Source: JAVVPO01 sp036655715
GTDB taxonomy: Bacteria; Bacillota; Clostridia; Lachnospirales; Cellulosilyticaceae
Reading direction: 5' to 3'
DNA: 24,413 bases
Assembly: GCA_036655715.1 (NCBI GenBank)
Contig: JAVVPO010000034.1
Span: 1 to 24,413 of the forward strand
This document shows, piece by piece, positions 7,685 through 14,605 of the stretch. The notes beneath the pieces were generated by a model that saw only the letters and a list, made by a program, of their open reading frames with translations, did not search any database and was not told where the DNA came from. The first letter of the stretch is position 1; every line of letters starts with the position of its first letter. Both the position numbers and the translations under genes were made by a program.

Positions 7685-7733
7685 ATGCCCTGTTGGATGG
7701 ACTTGTAGAGGTCTATTTGATGGGGTGTTTTTT
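7685..7733 (+). terminator. Intrinsic terminator of trpS, rich in G-U pairs
   Basis: Arms 7685-7702 and 7711-7728 form 18 continuous pairs around an 8-nt loop, followed by TTTTT. Eight of the 18 pairs are G-U wobbles on the plus-strand RNA. On the minus strand these become A-C mismatches, so the hairpin works only for trpS-direction transcripts. Confidence 0.8.
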
Positions 7734-7776
7734 AATTCCCTGTGGAGTAAGAGGTGAAGGTGAATGGGTAGGAGTT

Positions 7777-7884
7777 ATGAAATTAATAGTTAAAGTAATA
7801 AAGCCGATAATAATAAGAATGAACTTAGCAGTTGTGAATAAGATGATAGAGGATAATATAGGCGCAATAGGGGAGGTTGAATGA
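7777..7884 (+). CDS. Possible 35-codon ORF coupled to the next gene
   Basis: An ATG at 7777 opens 35 codons (starting MKLIVKVIKPIII) whose stop overlaps the start of the downstream phosphatase as ATGA. GTAGGAG lies directly upstream but only about 2-3 nt from the ATG, which is too close for comfort. The region also has open frames on the other strand, so chance is a serious alternative. It has no recognised similarity. It could be a short leader ORF or nothing. Confidence 0.2.
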   Translation: MKLIVKVIKPIIIRMNLAVVNKMIEDNIGAIGEVE

Positions 7885-8702
7885 GAATGATAGATGGGCA
7901 TGTGCATTTAGAAAGAGGACCTTATACAAGGGAGTGGATGACGAGGTTTGTGGAGCAGGCGCAGGTAATGGGGATCACAAGGCTATATATGTTGGAGCAT
8001 ACGCATCGATTTGAAGAATTTACAGAGGTGTATGAATCTATATTTAAGGATGAAATAGTAGCTAAGGAACAGACTGAGTGGTTTTACAAGAAGCCTAAAT
8101 TGAAAATAGAAGAGTACATAGTGTTTGCAGAGCAAATGAAGAGGATAAATTGGCCTATTGAAGTGAAGTTTGGATTAGAGGTGTGTTATTTTCCAGAAAA
8201 GGAAGAGCTGCTTAGACAGAAACTAGATGAGTATCCATGGGATTTTTTGATAGGTTCGGTGCACTGGATTGATGGATGGGGATTTGATAATGCTAAAACT
8301 AAATGGAGTTGGGAACGAAAAAATGTTGATGCGATTTATCAAAGGTACTATGAGGTCATGATACAATTAGTGGAATCAAAACTATTTAATAGTTTAGGTC
8401 ATCCAGATTCGATCAAATGTTTTGGCTATTATCCTCGAAATACTTTAACTGGAATGTACCATCAATTAGCAATGGCTTTAAGGGAAAATAATGTGAAAAC
8501 AGAATTTAGCGCGGGACTTCATATTAATTATAATCATGAGGAATTAGGACCGAATAAAGAACTTTTTCAAATACTTTTAGAGCATCAAGTAGAATTTGTG
8601 GTAGTATCTGATGCACATAGACCAGAAGATGTGGGGAAATATATAAAAGAGGGACTAGAAATAATCAATAATTATATGGAAAATATTTGTATACAAGAAT
8701 AA
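7881..8702 (+). CDS. Histidinol-phosphatase-type PHP phosphoesterase (HisJ/HisK family)
   Basis: A 273-residue PHP-domain metallo-phosphoesterase. Metal-site motifs appear in the expected order: DGHVH (5-9), LEHTHRF (38-44), FGLEVCYFP, GSVHWIDGWGFD, GHPDSIKCFG and the closing SDAHRPEDVG. The HWIDGWGFD and GHPD segments are typical of the HisJ branch, which removes phosphate from histidinol phosphate in histidine synthesis. No other his gene is nearby, so the substrate may differ. GGGGAGG lies 4 nt before ATG 7881 and 10 nt before ATG 7887; either could be the start, and the second gives MIDGHVH. It follows the trpS terminator and has no terminator of its own before the next promoter. Confidence 0.85.
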   Translation: MRMIDGHVHLERGPYTREWMTRFVEQAQVMGITRLYMLEHTHRFEEFTEVYESIFKDEIVAKEQTEWFYKKPKLKIEEYIVFAEQMKRINWPIEVKFGLEVCYFPEKEELLRQKLDEYPWDFLIGSVHWIDGWGFDNAKTKWSWERKNVDAIYQRYYEVMIQLVESKLFNSLGHPDSIKCFGYYPRNTLTGMYHQLAMALRENNVKTEFSAGLHINYNHEELGPNKELFQILLEHQVEFVVVSDAHRPEDVGKYIKEGLEIINNYMENICIQE

Positions 8703-8716
8703 TTATAAATAAAGTG

Positions 8717-8745
8717 TTAAAAAAAATAGAAATATAAGTTACAAT
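8717..8745 (+). promoter_or_regulatory. Probable promoter of the GNAT gene
   Basis: TTAAAA (8717-8722) and TACAAT (8740-8745) are separated by 17 bp and lie 43 nt upstream of the acetyltransferase ATG. The -35 is only fair. Confidence 0.45.
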
Positions 8746-8787
8746 AGAGGGATATCAAAGTGAAGGTAAGAAAGATAGGAGAAAAAA

Positions 8788-9246
8788 ATGTACGAGTATT
8801 TTAGAGGTTATGTGATCAGAGAAGGCAATGAGGGGATACCAGTAGATAAGCTGCGTAGTTTGTATGTACAGACAGGATGGGTAAGTCCGACCATGTCTAG
8901 CTGGCAAAATGAAAAGTTTGAGGTAGCCCTTAAGAACTCTGCATGGGCATTTACTGTATGGGATAAGGAAAAGCTCATCGCCATGGTAAGAGTTGTATCT
9001 GATAAGGTTATGGTTGCATCTATTCAAGACCTTATTGTAAGAGAAGAATACAGACAGAAGGGAATAGGTACAAAGTTAATTAGCTTATGTATGCAAAAAA
9101 TGCCTCATGGATGCTGGTCTGCTAGAGTTAATCCAGATATTTATCATATTTATGAGGAACATGGATTTGAGATAGATGAACAAAATGAAAAGACAACGTT
9201 GATTTACAACGGATTTGAGAAGGCCAGGGAAGATGGCAATAGATAG
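8788..9246 (+). CDS. GNAT-family N-acetyltransferase
   Basis: A 152-residue single-domain acetyltransferase that would use acetyl-CoA on an unknown amine. The acetyl-CoA pyrophosphate-binding signature is VREEYRQKGIGTKLI (about 87-101), the R/Q-x-x-G-x-G/A pattern of motif A, preceded by the beta-4 strand ASIQDLIV. The segment NPDIYHIYEEHGFEI near the C-terminus is the usual Y-x-x-x-GF motif B. The start follows a TAGGAG site with a spacer of about 8 nt. It is probably a one-gene unit, since a promoter lies upstream and the long hairpin lies immediately downstream. The substrate cannot be inferred from the neighbours. Confidence 0.88.
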   Translation: MYEYFRGYVIREGNEGIPVDKLRSLYVQTGWVSPTMSSWQNEKFEVALKNSAWAFTVWDKEKLIAMVRVVSDKVMVASIQDLIVREEYRQKGIGTKLISLCMQKMPHGCWSARVNPDIYHIYEEHGFEIDEQNEKTTLIYNGFEKAREDGNR

Positions 9247-9258
9247 GGTTGAATAAAT

Positions 9259-9513
9259 AAAAAGGGGGATGCATTAGTTTACTAGATAGCCGTCCGCCTG
9301 AGGGGAGAGAATTTTTTAGTTTCTAGCTGCGCATTTTATGAAAATCTAAGTTCACTTTTTTTATGAACGTCATAAACTCACTTCGTTCAAACAGTATGAC
9401 TAAGAACCATTAAAAAAGTTCACTAAGATTTTCAATTAAAATGCTACGCATGAAACCAAAAAGTTCTCGCCCCTCAGGCTAGGTTATTAGTAAATTAATA
9501 CATCTCCTTTTTT
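9259..9513. repeat. Long imperfect inverted repeat (255 bp hairpin), element 2
   Basis: This fills most of the 308-bp interval between the convergent GNAT and yitT genes. The arms run from AAAAGGGGGATG (left) and CATCTCCTTTTTT (right) inward through TTTACTA, GCCTGAGGGG, GAGAA, a TTTTT-AGTTT stretch, GCATTTTA, GAAAATCT and AAGTTCACTTTTTT-type blocks, with few mismatches. On the minus strand the apex is GTCATA/TATGAC (9400-9395 with 9374-9369) around a 20-nt loop that begins CTGTTTGA and ends GAGTT, matching the apex of element 1. It may also act as a transcription stop for both neighbours. No protein is encoded. Confidence 0.88.
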
Positions 9514-9554
9514 AGTTAGGATAGGTGGTAAATTCAGGCACACCCTTTTTTGCT

Positions 9555-10415
9555 TTACTCTAGGTGAGTTGGGATGAAGCCTCGTCCGCGGCCTATGACT
9601 TGGGCTGTTTCGGAAACAGTCATGAAGGAACTAGGGTCGTGGGAGGTGGCGATTTGTCTTGCTTTAGCAACTTCGCGAATACCGATAGTTGTATAGAGGA
9701 TGTATTTTGCATTTTGAGTGTAGGCACCCATTGCAGGAATAATAGTAACGCCTCTATGTAACTCTTCGATAATATCATCGGCAATATGTTGATAATGCAT
9801 TTCATCGGTAATAATGAATATAGTACGTTTATAGTTTACACCGTCTACTACAAAGTTTGTCACTTTGCTTGATACAAACATAGTGGCTAATGTAAGAACT
9901 GATAAGTCGATACCGAAGAAAAACAGTGAGAAAAGAATAATGACAGCATTAATGATTAAATTCACTGTGGCCATACTGAAGGAAAAATGTTTGTTAATAA
10001 TCTTAGAGATAATATCTGTTCCGCCAGTAGAGCCATCTCCTCTAAAGATAATACCGTTTCCAAGACCGCTTAAAACACCACCTACCAAGATGACGGATAT
10101 AAGGTTCCCTGTAGGAATAACAACACCTCTTGTTACTTCTATCCAAAAGGATAGCATGGACATACCAAACAAGCTGTAAAATAAAAAGTTTTTCTTAAGG
10201 AAGAAGAAACCGACTATAAAAAGTGGAATATTGAGTAATAGAATCAGTGTACTGATATTCCAATCAAATATAAAGTGTAAGAACATAGAGATACCACTTA
10301 CACCTCCGCTTAATAGCTTGTTTTGTACTAAAATACCATTCGTAGAAAGGGCTGATAGAAAGGTTCCTAGAATGATAAAGATAACGCGTCTAAAATCCGT
10401 CTTTAGATATTTCAT
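9555..10415 (-). CDS. YitT-family membrane protein (DUF161 plus DUF2179)
   Basis: A 286-residue protein with five to six hydrophobic segments in the first 190 residues. The family motifs NGILVQNKLLSGGVSGIS (27-44) and GDGSTGGTDIISKIIN (126-141) are both clear. A soluble C-terminal DUF2179 domain (about 195-286) includes the HRGVTIIPAMGAYT segment. Family members are Firmicutes membrane proteins of unsettled function, proposed to be transporters. The start ATG has GGAG about 9 nt upstream on the minus strand. It has its own promoter at 10454-10481 and runs toward the long hairpin, which probably ends its transcript. Confidence 0.92.
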   Translation of the reverse strand: MKYLKTDFRRVIFIILGTFLSALSTNGILVQNKLLSGGVSGISMFLHFIFDWNISTLILLLNIPLFIVGFFFLKKNFLFYSLFGMSMLSFWIEVTRGVVIPTGNLISVILVGGVLSGLGNGIIFRGDGSTGGTDIISKIINKHFSFSMATVNLIINAVIILFSLFFFGIDLSVLTLATMFVSSKVTNFVVDGVNYKRTIFIITDEMHYQHIADDIIEELHRGVTIIPAMGAYTQNAKYILYTTIGIREVAKARQIATSHDPSSFMTVSETAQVIGRGRGFIPTHLE

Positions 10416-10453
10416 TATATTCGCTCCAAAAAGTAATTTTTATTTCTTACATA

Positions 10454-10481
10454 ATTATAGTATGAATTAAATAATTTGCAA
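10454..10481 (-). promoter_or_regulatory. Promoter of the yitT-family gene
   Basis: On the minus strand TTGCAA (10481-10476), a 16-bp spacer and TATAAT (10459-10454) lie 39 nt upstream of the start codon. This is a good vegetative-type promoter. Confidence 0.65.
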
Positions 10482-10618
10482 CAAGAATAAGGTAGATGTA
10501 AAATATAACTAATAGGACATAGATAGTGTATGAGGTTAAGCGATGAATTATAGCTTAAAATAGATAATAAATTTTGTAAGAATAAAATATGAAAAATAAT
10601 AGAATTGAAGGTGATTAA

Positions 10619-11341
10619 ATGAAGTTTTTTGTGGATTTACACATACATACTGTAGCAAGTGGACATGCCTATAGTACAGTAGATGAAAATGTGAGAGAGG
10701 CAAGTGAGAAAGGCTTAATTATAATGGGGATTGCAGATCATAGTGCAGGTATGCCTGGTGGAGCGCCGCTGTTCCATTTCCATAACTTAAAAGCAATACC
10801 TAGAGAAATCTATGGCGTGACAGTACTTAAAGGAGCAGAAGTTAATATTGTGGATTATGAGGGTAATTTAGATCTAAGTGATAGTACGCTAGAGGGGCTA
10901 GATTATGCTATAGCTAGTTTTCATCCACCATGTATAGAGTTTGCAGATGCACCAACTGTTACAAAGGGCTTAATAAAAGTAATGGAAAACCCTTATGTTA
11001 AGATTATTGGGCACCCAGGAGATTCACGTTATCCGTTTAATATAGAAGAGATTGTACTAGCTTCTAAAAGAACAGGTACATTATTAGAAGTAAATAATGC
11101 TTCTTTAACACCAGATAGCTTTAGACCAGGAGTGAGGGAAAACCTTGTAACGCTTCTTGAATTATGTAAGATACATGAAGTACCTATTATCGTGGGAACA
11201 GACGCACATGTGTGCTACGCAGTAGGTGAGTTTGAACTATCAGTAGAATTGTTGAAGGAATTAAAATTCCCTGAAAGATTAATTATGAATACAATGCCAG
11301 ACAAACTTGCAATGCTTATTTTAAATAGCAAGTTGAAATAG
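10619..11341 (+). CDS. YcdX-type PHP-family phosphatase
   Basis: A 240-residue PHP-domain metal-dependent phosphatase. Metal ligands fall almost exactly at the positions known for E. coli YcdX, shifted by about one residue at the start: His8, His10 and His16 in DLHIHTVASGH, His41 in ADHS, Glu74 in GAEVN, His102 in SFHPP, His132 in GHPGD, and Asp195/His197 in TDAH. The family normally uses a trinuclear zinc centre; the physiological substrate is not settled. GAAGGTG precedes the ATG at 10619. It is followed after 63 bp by yerC with no clear terminator, so the two may be co-transcribed. It is not closely similar to the other PHP enzyme at 7881. Confidence 0.9.
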   Translation: MKFFVDLHIHTVASGHAYSTVDENVREASEKGLIIMGIADHSAGMPGGAPLFHFHNLKAIPREIYGVTVLKGAEVNIVDYEGNLDLSDSTLEGLDYAIASFHPPCIEFADAPTVTKGLIKVMENPYVKIIGHPGDSRYPFNIEEIVLASKRTGTLLEVNNASLTPDSFRPGVRENLVTLLELCKIHEVPIIVGTDAHVCYAVGEFELSVELLKELKFPERLIMNTMPDKLAMLILNSKLK

Positions 11342-11404
11342 AAAGTTTTATACTGTAAAATGGTAAAGTAAGAACATATGAAGATCATGAGGGGTGAACA
11401 AAAG

Positions 11405-11692
11405 ATGAACTCAAAATTAAAAGATGATATGACAGACCGCTTATTTGATGGGATTTTAAAGTTAGAGACAATAGAAGAGTGTTATGCCTTTTTTGAGGAT
11501 ATATGTACAATTAACGAGATGAAAGCTTTAGCACAAAGGCTAGAAGTAGCTAGGATGCTAGAAGAAAAAAGAACATACATTGAGATACAACAACTAACAG
11601 GGGCATCTACAGCTACGATTAGTAGAGTTAATAGATGTTTAAGTTATGGCTCAGATGGCTATAAATTAGTTTTAGATAGAATTAAAAAATAA
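11405..11692 (+). CDS. yerC: YerC/TrpR-like DNA-binding regulator
   Basis: A 95-residue helical protein of the YerC/YecD branch of the TrpR fold. The recognition region TYIEIQQLTGASTATISRVN is the helix-turn-helix, and the preceding EMKALAQRLEVARML stretch matches the dimerisation helices. I start it at ATG 11405 because GGGGTGA lies at proper spacing, whereas the longer in-frame start at 11378 has no ribosome site. It has no trp operon partner. In Bacillus subtilis yerC also sits shortly upstream of pcrA-ligA, so the linkage is ancient and the regulator may concern that locus; its target is not known to me. Confidence 0.85.
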   Translation: MNSKLKDDMTDRLFDGILKLETIEECYAFFEDICTINEMKALAQRLEVARMLEEKRTYIEIQQLTGASTATISRVNRCLSYGSDGYKLVLDRIKK

Positions 11693-11698
11693 GATCTA

Positions 11699-11727
11699 GC
11701 TACCCTCAACTTTTTGTTGAGGGTAGC
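11699..11727 (+). terminator. Hairpin between yerC and pcrA
   Basis: GCTACCCTCAAC (11699-11710) and GTTGAGGGTAGC (11716-11727) form a perfect 12-bp stem with a TTTTT loop. It is followed by ATTTATG rather than a long T run, so it may be a partial terminator or a processing/stability hairpin ahead of pcrA. Confidence 0.6.
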
Positions 11728-11761
11728 ATTTATGTAAGGTCATACAAAGGAGGCTTAAAGG

Positions 11762-14110
11762 ATGGATTTTGTAGCAGGACTTAATGAAATGCAGAAGGAA
11801 GCAGTGCTTCATACAGAAGGACCTTTACTTATATTGGCAGGTGCAGGTTCTGGAAAGACAAGGGTGCTTACACATAGAATAGCCCATTTAATCAAAGATA
11901 ATGGAGTGACACCTTGGTCAATCTTAGCCATTACCTTTACCAATAAAGCAGCAGCAGAGATGCGTGAGAGGGTAGGAGGGCTTATTGGGAATGATTTAGC
12001 CTCAGACATGTGGATTAGTACATTCCACTCTATGTGCGTAAGAATGCTTAGAAGAGATAGTGAGAGACTCGGGTATGGTAGATACTTTACGATTTATGAT
12101 ACATCTGATCAAAAAGCCCTAATCAAAGATGTCATGAAAACCCTAAATATCAATGATAAGAACTTCCCAGTATCAGGTATGCTTGGCGGAATTAGTAGCA
12201 AGAAAAATGAGTTTATTACGCCGATAGAGTGTTTAGAAATGGCGGGAGGAGACTTTAAAGAAAAGACTATTGCCCAGGTTTATGGCGCTTATCAAAAGAA
12301 ACTTAAAGAAAATAATGCAATGGATTTTGATGATTTACTCATGAATACCTGTATCTTACTTAAAGAACATAAAGAGGTATTAGAATTTTATCAAAAGAAA
12401 TTTAAATATATATTAGTAGATGAGTATCAAGATACTAATGGTGTACAGTATCATTTAGTTCAGATGCTAGCTAAAGGTCATAGTAATTTATGTGTAGTAG
12501 GTGATGATGATCAATCTATCTATGGATGGAGAGGGGCAGATGTTAAGAATATCTTGGATTTCGAGCGTGATTTTGATCATGCAACAGTGATTAAACTAGA
12601 ACAAAATTACCGTTCAACTAAGACTATTTTAGAAGCTGCCAACAAAGTAGTTGCACGTAACTATGGAAGAAAAGCTAAAAAACTATGGACAGATAATGAG
12701 CAAGGAGATGTTATTTCTATACTTGAACTTGATAATGAATATAGAGAAGCGGATGCTATTGCCAACCTGATTATACGAGGGATTGAAAGTGGCGATAGAG
12801 AGTTCAAAGAGTTTGCAGTGCTTTATAGAACGAATGCACAATCACGTGCGATAGAGGAAAAAATGATTCATAATTCTATTCCTTATAGATTACTTGGTGG
12901 TGTAAGATTCTACGAACGTAAAGAAATCAAAGACCTTATCGCATACCTAAGAGTTATAGCGAATCTAAAAGATGATGTAGCACTTAAACGTGTTATTAAT
13001 GTACCTAAAAGAGGGATTGGCGCGGCAAGTGTCAATACGATTACAGAGTATGCAGTCAATCAAAATATGGATTTCTTTGAAGCTGCAAGGATGTCTAAAG
13101 AATTTGGTGTACTTGGGAATGCGCCTTCTCTAAAAGTATTATCTTTCGTCTATCTAATAGAAGAACTAAGAGCGCTATCTCAAACAGGAGATGTAAGAGA
13201 ATTATTAGAAGCTATTATAGAGAAGACTGAATATGTAAGCTATCTGCGTCAAAGTGAAGGCGAAGAAGCTAAAGAGCGTATTGATAATATCCATGAACTT
13301 GTATCAAAAGCGGCAGGTTATATGCAACACGCTAAAGAACCTTCTCTTGATGAATTTTTAGAAGATGTAGCACTTGTGGCGGATGTAGATAACTATGACC
13401 AAGAGAGTAACTCAGTAGTGCTTATGACGCTTCATAGTGCTAAGGGACTAGAGTTCCCTGTTGTCTTTATGCCGGGTATGGAAGATGGGTTATTCCCAAG
13501 CTTTATGAGTATGACAGAAGGCGAGGACAAGCTAGAAGAAGAAAGACGCTTGTGCTACGTAGGAATCACAAGGGCAAGAGAGAAGCTTTATATGCTTCAT
13601 ACTCAGCAAAGAACAGTGTTTGGTCGTACACAATCAAGTATGAGATCAAGATTCATTAAAGAGTTACCGATAGAAGTAACTAATTTACAATCACTAGATA
13701 AACCACAAACAGGTGGTGGAAGATTTATAAATGGGAAGACAAACCCTCTGTCCCCTTTTAGCAAAAATCCAATCAACAAGCAAGGGTTTGGTAAACAAGA
13801 TGCTACTAACACGGTCTTTGAAAAACCAGAATTTAAGAAAACCGAGTTTACACAACCACAGGTAGCTAGACCTACAATACCAAAGACTCCTGATAGAGGT
13901 GTAATGCCTAATATAGGTAAAAAGATAGAGAATTTACCAAAAGTAACACAAGAGTTTTTTGCGGGAGATGTAGTCAAGCATAAGATGTTTGGTGAAGGAA
14001 CGATTACCAAAGTAGATCGAACAGAAGATGATGTGTTTGTTACAATTAATTTCAGTAAAGGTATGTCTAAGAAATTGAGTGTAAGATTTGCGAAATTGCA
14101 GAAAAATTAG
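11762..14110 (+). CDS. pcrA: ATP-dependent DNA helicase PcrA (UvrD/Rep family)
   Basis: A 3'-5' superfamily 1 helicase used in repair, replication restart and rolling-circle replication. All helicase motifs are visible: Walker A GAGSGKT (27-33), TFTNKAA, DEYQDTN, VGDDDQSIYGWRG, QNYRST, TLHSAKGLEFPVV and the arginine-finger region YVGITRAREKLY. At 782 residues it is slightly longer than typical PcrA (about 720-740). The extra length is a K/P/F/T-rich, apparently disordered linker, followed by the conserved C-terminal Tudor-like module starting GDVVKHKMFGEGTI, which in Bacillus binds RNA polymerase. AAGGAGG lies 8 nt before the ATG. The pcrB gene that precedes pcrA in many Firmicutes is absent here. 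Confidence 0.97.
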   Translation: MDFVAGLNEMQKEAVLHTEGPLLILAGAGSGKTRVLTHRIAHLIKDNGVTPWSILAITFTNKAAAEMRERVGGLIGNDLASDMWISTFHSMCVRMLRRDSERLGYGRYFTIYDTSDQKALIKDVMKTLNINDKNFPVSGMLGGISSKKNEFITPIECLEMAGGDFKEKTIAQVYGAYQKKLKENNAMDFDDLLMNTCILLKEHKEVLEFYQKKFKYILVDEYQDTNGVQYHLVQMLAKGHSNLCVVGDDDQSIYGWRGADVKNILDFERDFDHATVIKLEQNYRSTKTILEAANKVVARNYGRKAKKLWTDNEQGDVISILELDNEYREADAIANLIIRGIESGDREFKEFAVLYRTNAQSRAIEEKMIHNSIPYRLLGGVRFYERKEIKDLIAYLRVIANLKDDVALKRVINVPKRGIGAASVNTITEYAVNQNMDFFEAARMSKEFGVLGNAPSLKVLSFVYLIEELRALSQTGDVRELLEAIIEKTEYVSYLRQSEGEEAKERIDNIHELVSKAAGYMQHAKEPSLDEFLEDVALVADVDNYDQESNSVVLMTLHSAKGLEFPVVFMPGMEDGLFPSFMSMTEGEDKLEEERRLCYVGITRAREKLYMLHTQQRTVFGRTQSSMRSRFIKELPIEVTNLQSLDKPQTGGGRFINGKTNPLSPFSKNPINKQGFGKQDATNTVFEKPEFKKTEFTQPQVARPTIPKTPDRGVMPNIGKKIENLPKVTQEFFAGDVVKHKMFGEGTITKVDRTEDDVFVTINFSKGMSKKLSVRFAKLQKN

Positions 14111-14120
14111 AAAAAAATAC

Positions 14121-14149
14121 TTGATGGAAAAATGTGTAGATGGTACAAT
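14121..14149 (+). promoter_or_regulatory. Promoter downstream of pcrA
   Basis: TTGATG (14121-14126), a 17-bp spacer and TACAAT (14144-14149) with an extended TGG before it. It starts 11 nt after the pcrA stop codon. It would drive the 65-aa ORF at 14225 with a leader of about 70 nt. Confidence 0.7.
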
Positions 14150-14224
14150 AGAAATGTAATATATTTCCATGAAAATATTGTAGGTTAAGTTAGGGGATTT
14201 AATACCAATGATGGGGGTACTACT

Positions 14225-14422
14225 ATGGGGAAGATAGATGAGAAATTGAAAATTAAAGAAGATATTAATTTGCAGGAGTTAGTGATGCTAACAAAAGATT
14301 TTGTTAAATTAGCAGATTCATTATATGAAGATGGCAAGTTAACCTGTGAAGAATATAATGAACTTATCTTTTTGAAAAAAGATTTTTTAAATAGGGTAGA
14401 AAAAGAAGGGTCTCAGCTTTAA
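14225..14422 (+). CDS. Small acidic helical protein between pcrA and ligA
   Basis: A 65-residue protein of no family I recognise, highly charged (K, E, D) with heptad-like leucine spacing over most of its length and no cysteine-rich or membrane segment. GATGGGGGT precedes the ATG at 14225. It has its own promoter at 14121 and a terminator that overlaps its last codons, so it looks like a self-contained transcription unit inserted in the pcrA-ligA pair. The codon usage resembles the neighbours. That arrangement supports a real small protein, possibly a helicase or ligase partner, but function is open. Confidence 0.65.
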   Translation: MGKIDEKLKIKEDINLQELVMLTKDFVKLADSLYEDGKLTCEEYNELIFLKKDFLNRVEKEGSQL

Positions 14423-14442
14423 TAGCAGAGGCCTTTTGTTTT
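14405..14442 (+). terminator. Intrinsic terminator overlapping the end of the 65-aa ORF
   Basis: Arms 14405-14417 and 14425-14437 pair over 13 positions with one A-A mismatch and three G-U pairs. The 7-nt loop contains the TAA stop, and GTTTT follows. Confidence 0.72.
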
Positions 14443-14605
14443 GGGAATTTGTAAGCACTATAAAGTAGAATGGTAGATAAAATGAGTAAAAGTGATGACA
14501 TGAGGCAACGATAAATTATTATAGGTAATCCTTAAGAATGTATAGATATAGAAAAAAATATGACTTATACTAATAATAGATTTGGTAGATGAGGAGATTA
14601 AAGAG

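Noticed and set aside
7693..7884. 63-codon ORF starting inside the trpS terminator, and an opposing ORF at 7713-7907
   Set aside because: Both overlap the terminator and each other; only the last 35 codons of the first have any support, listed separately at low confidence.
13603..14010. 135-codon minus-strand ORF within pcrA
   Set aside because: It lies entirely in the antisense of a well-supported gene, with no ribosome site or recognisable domain.
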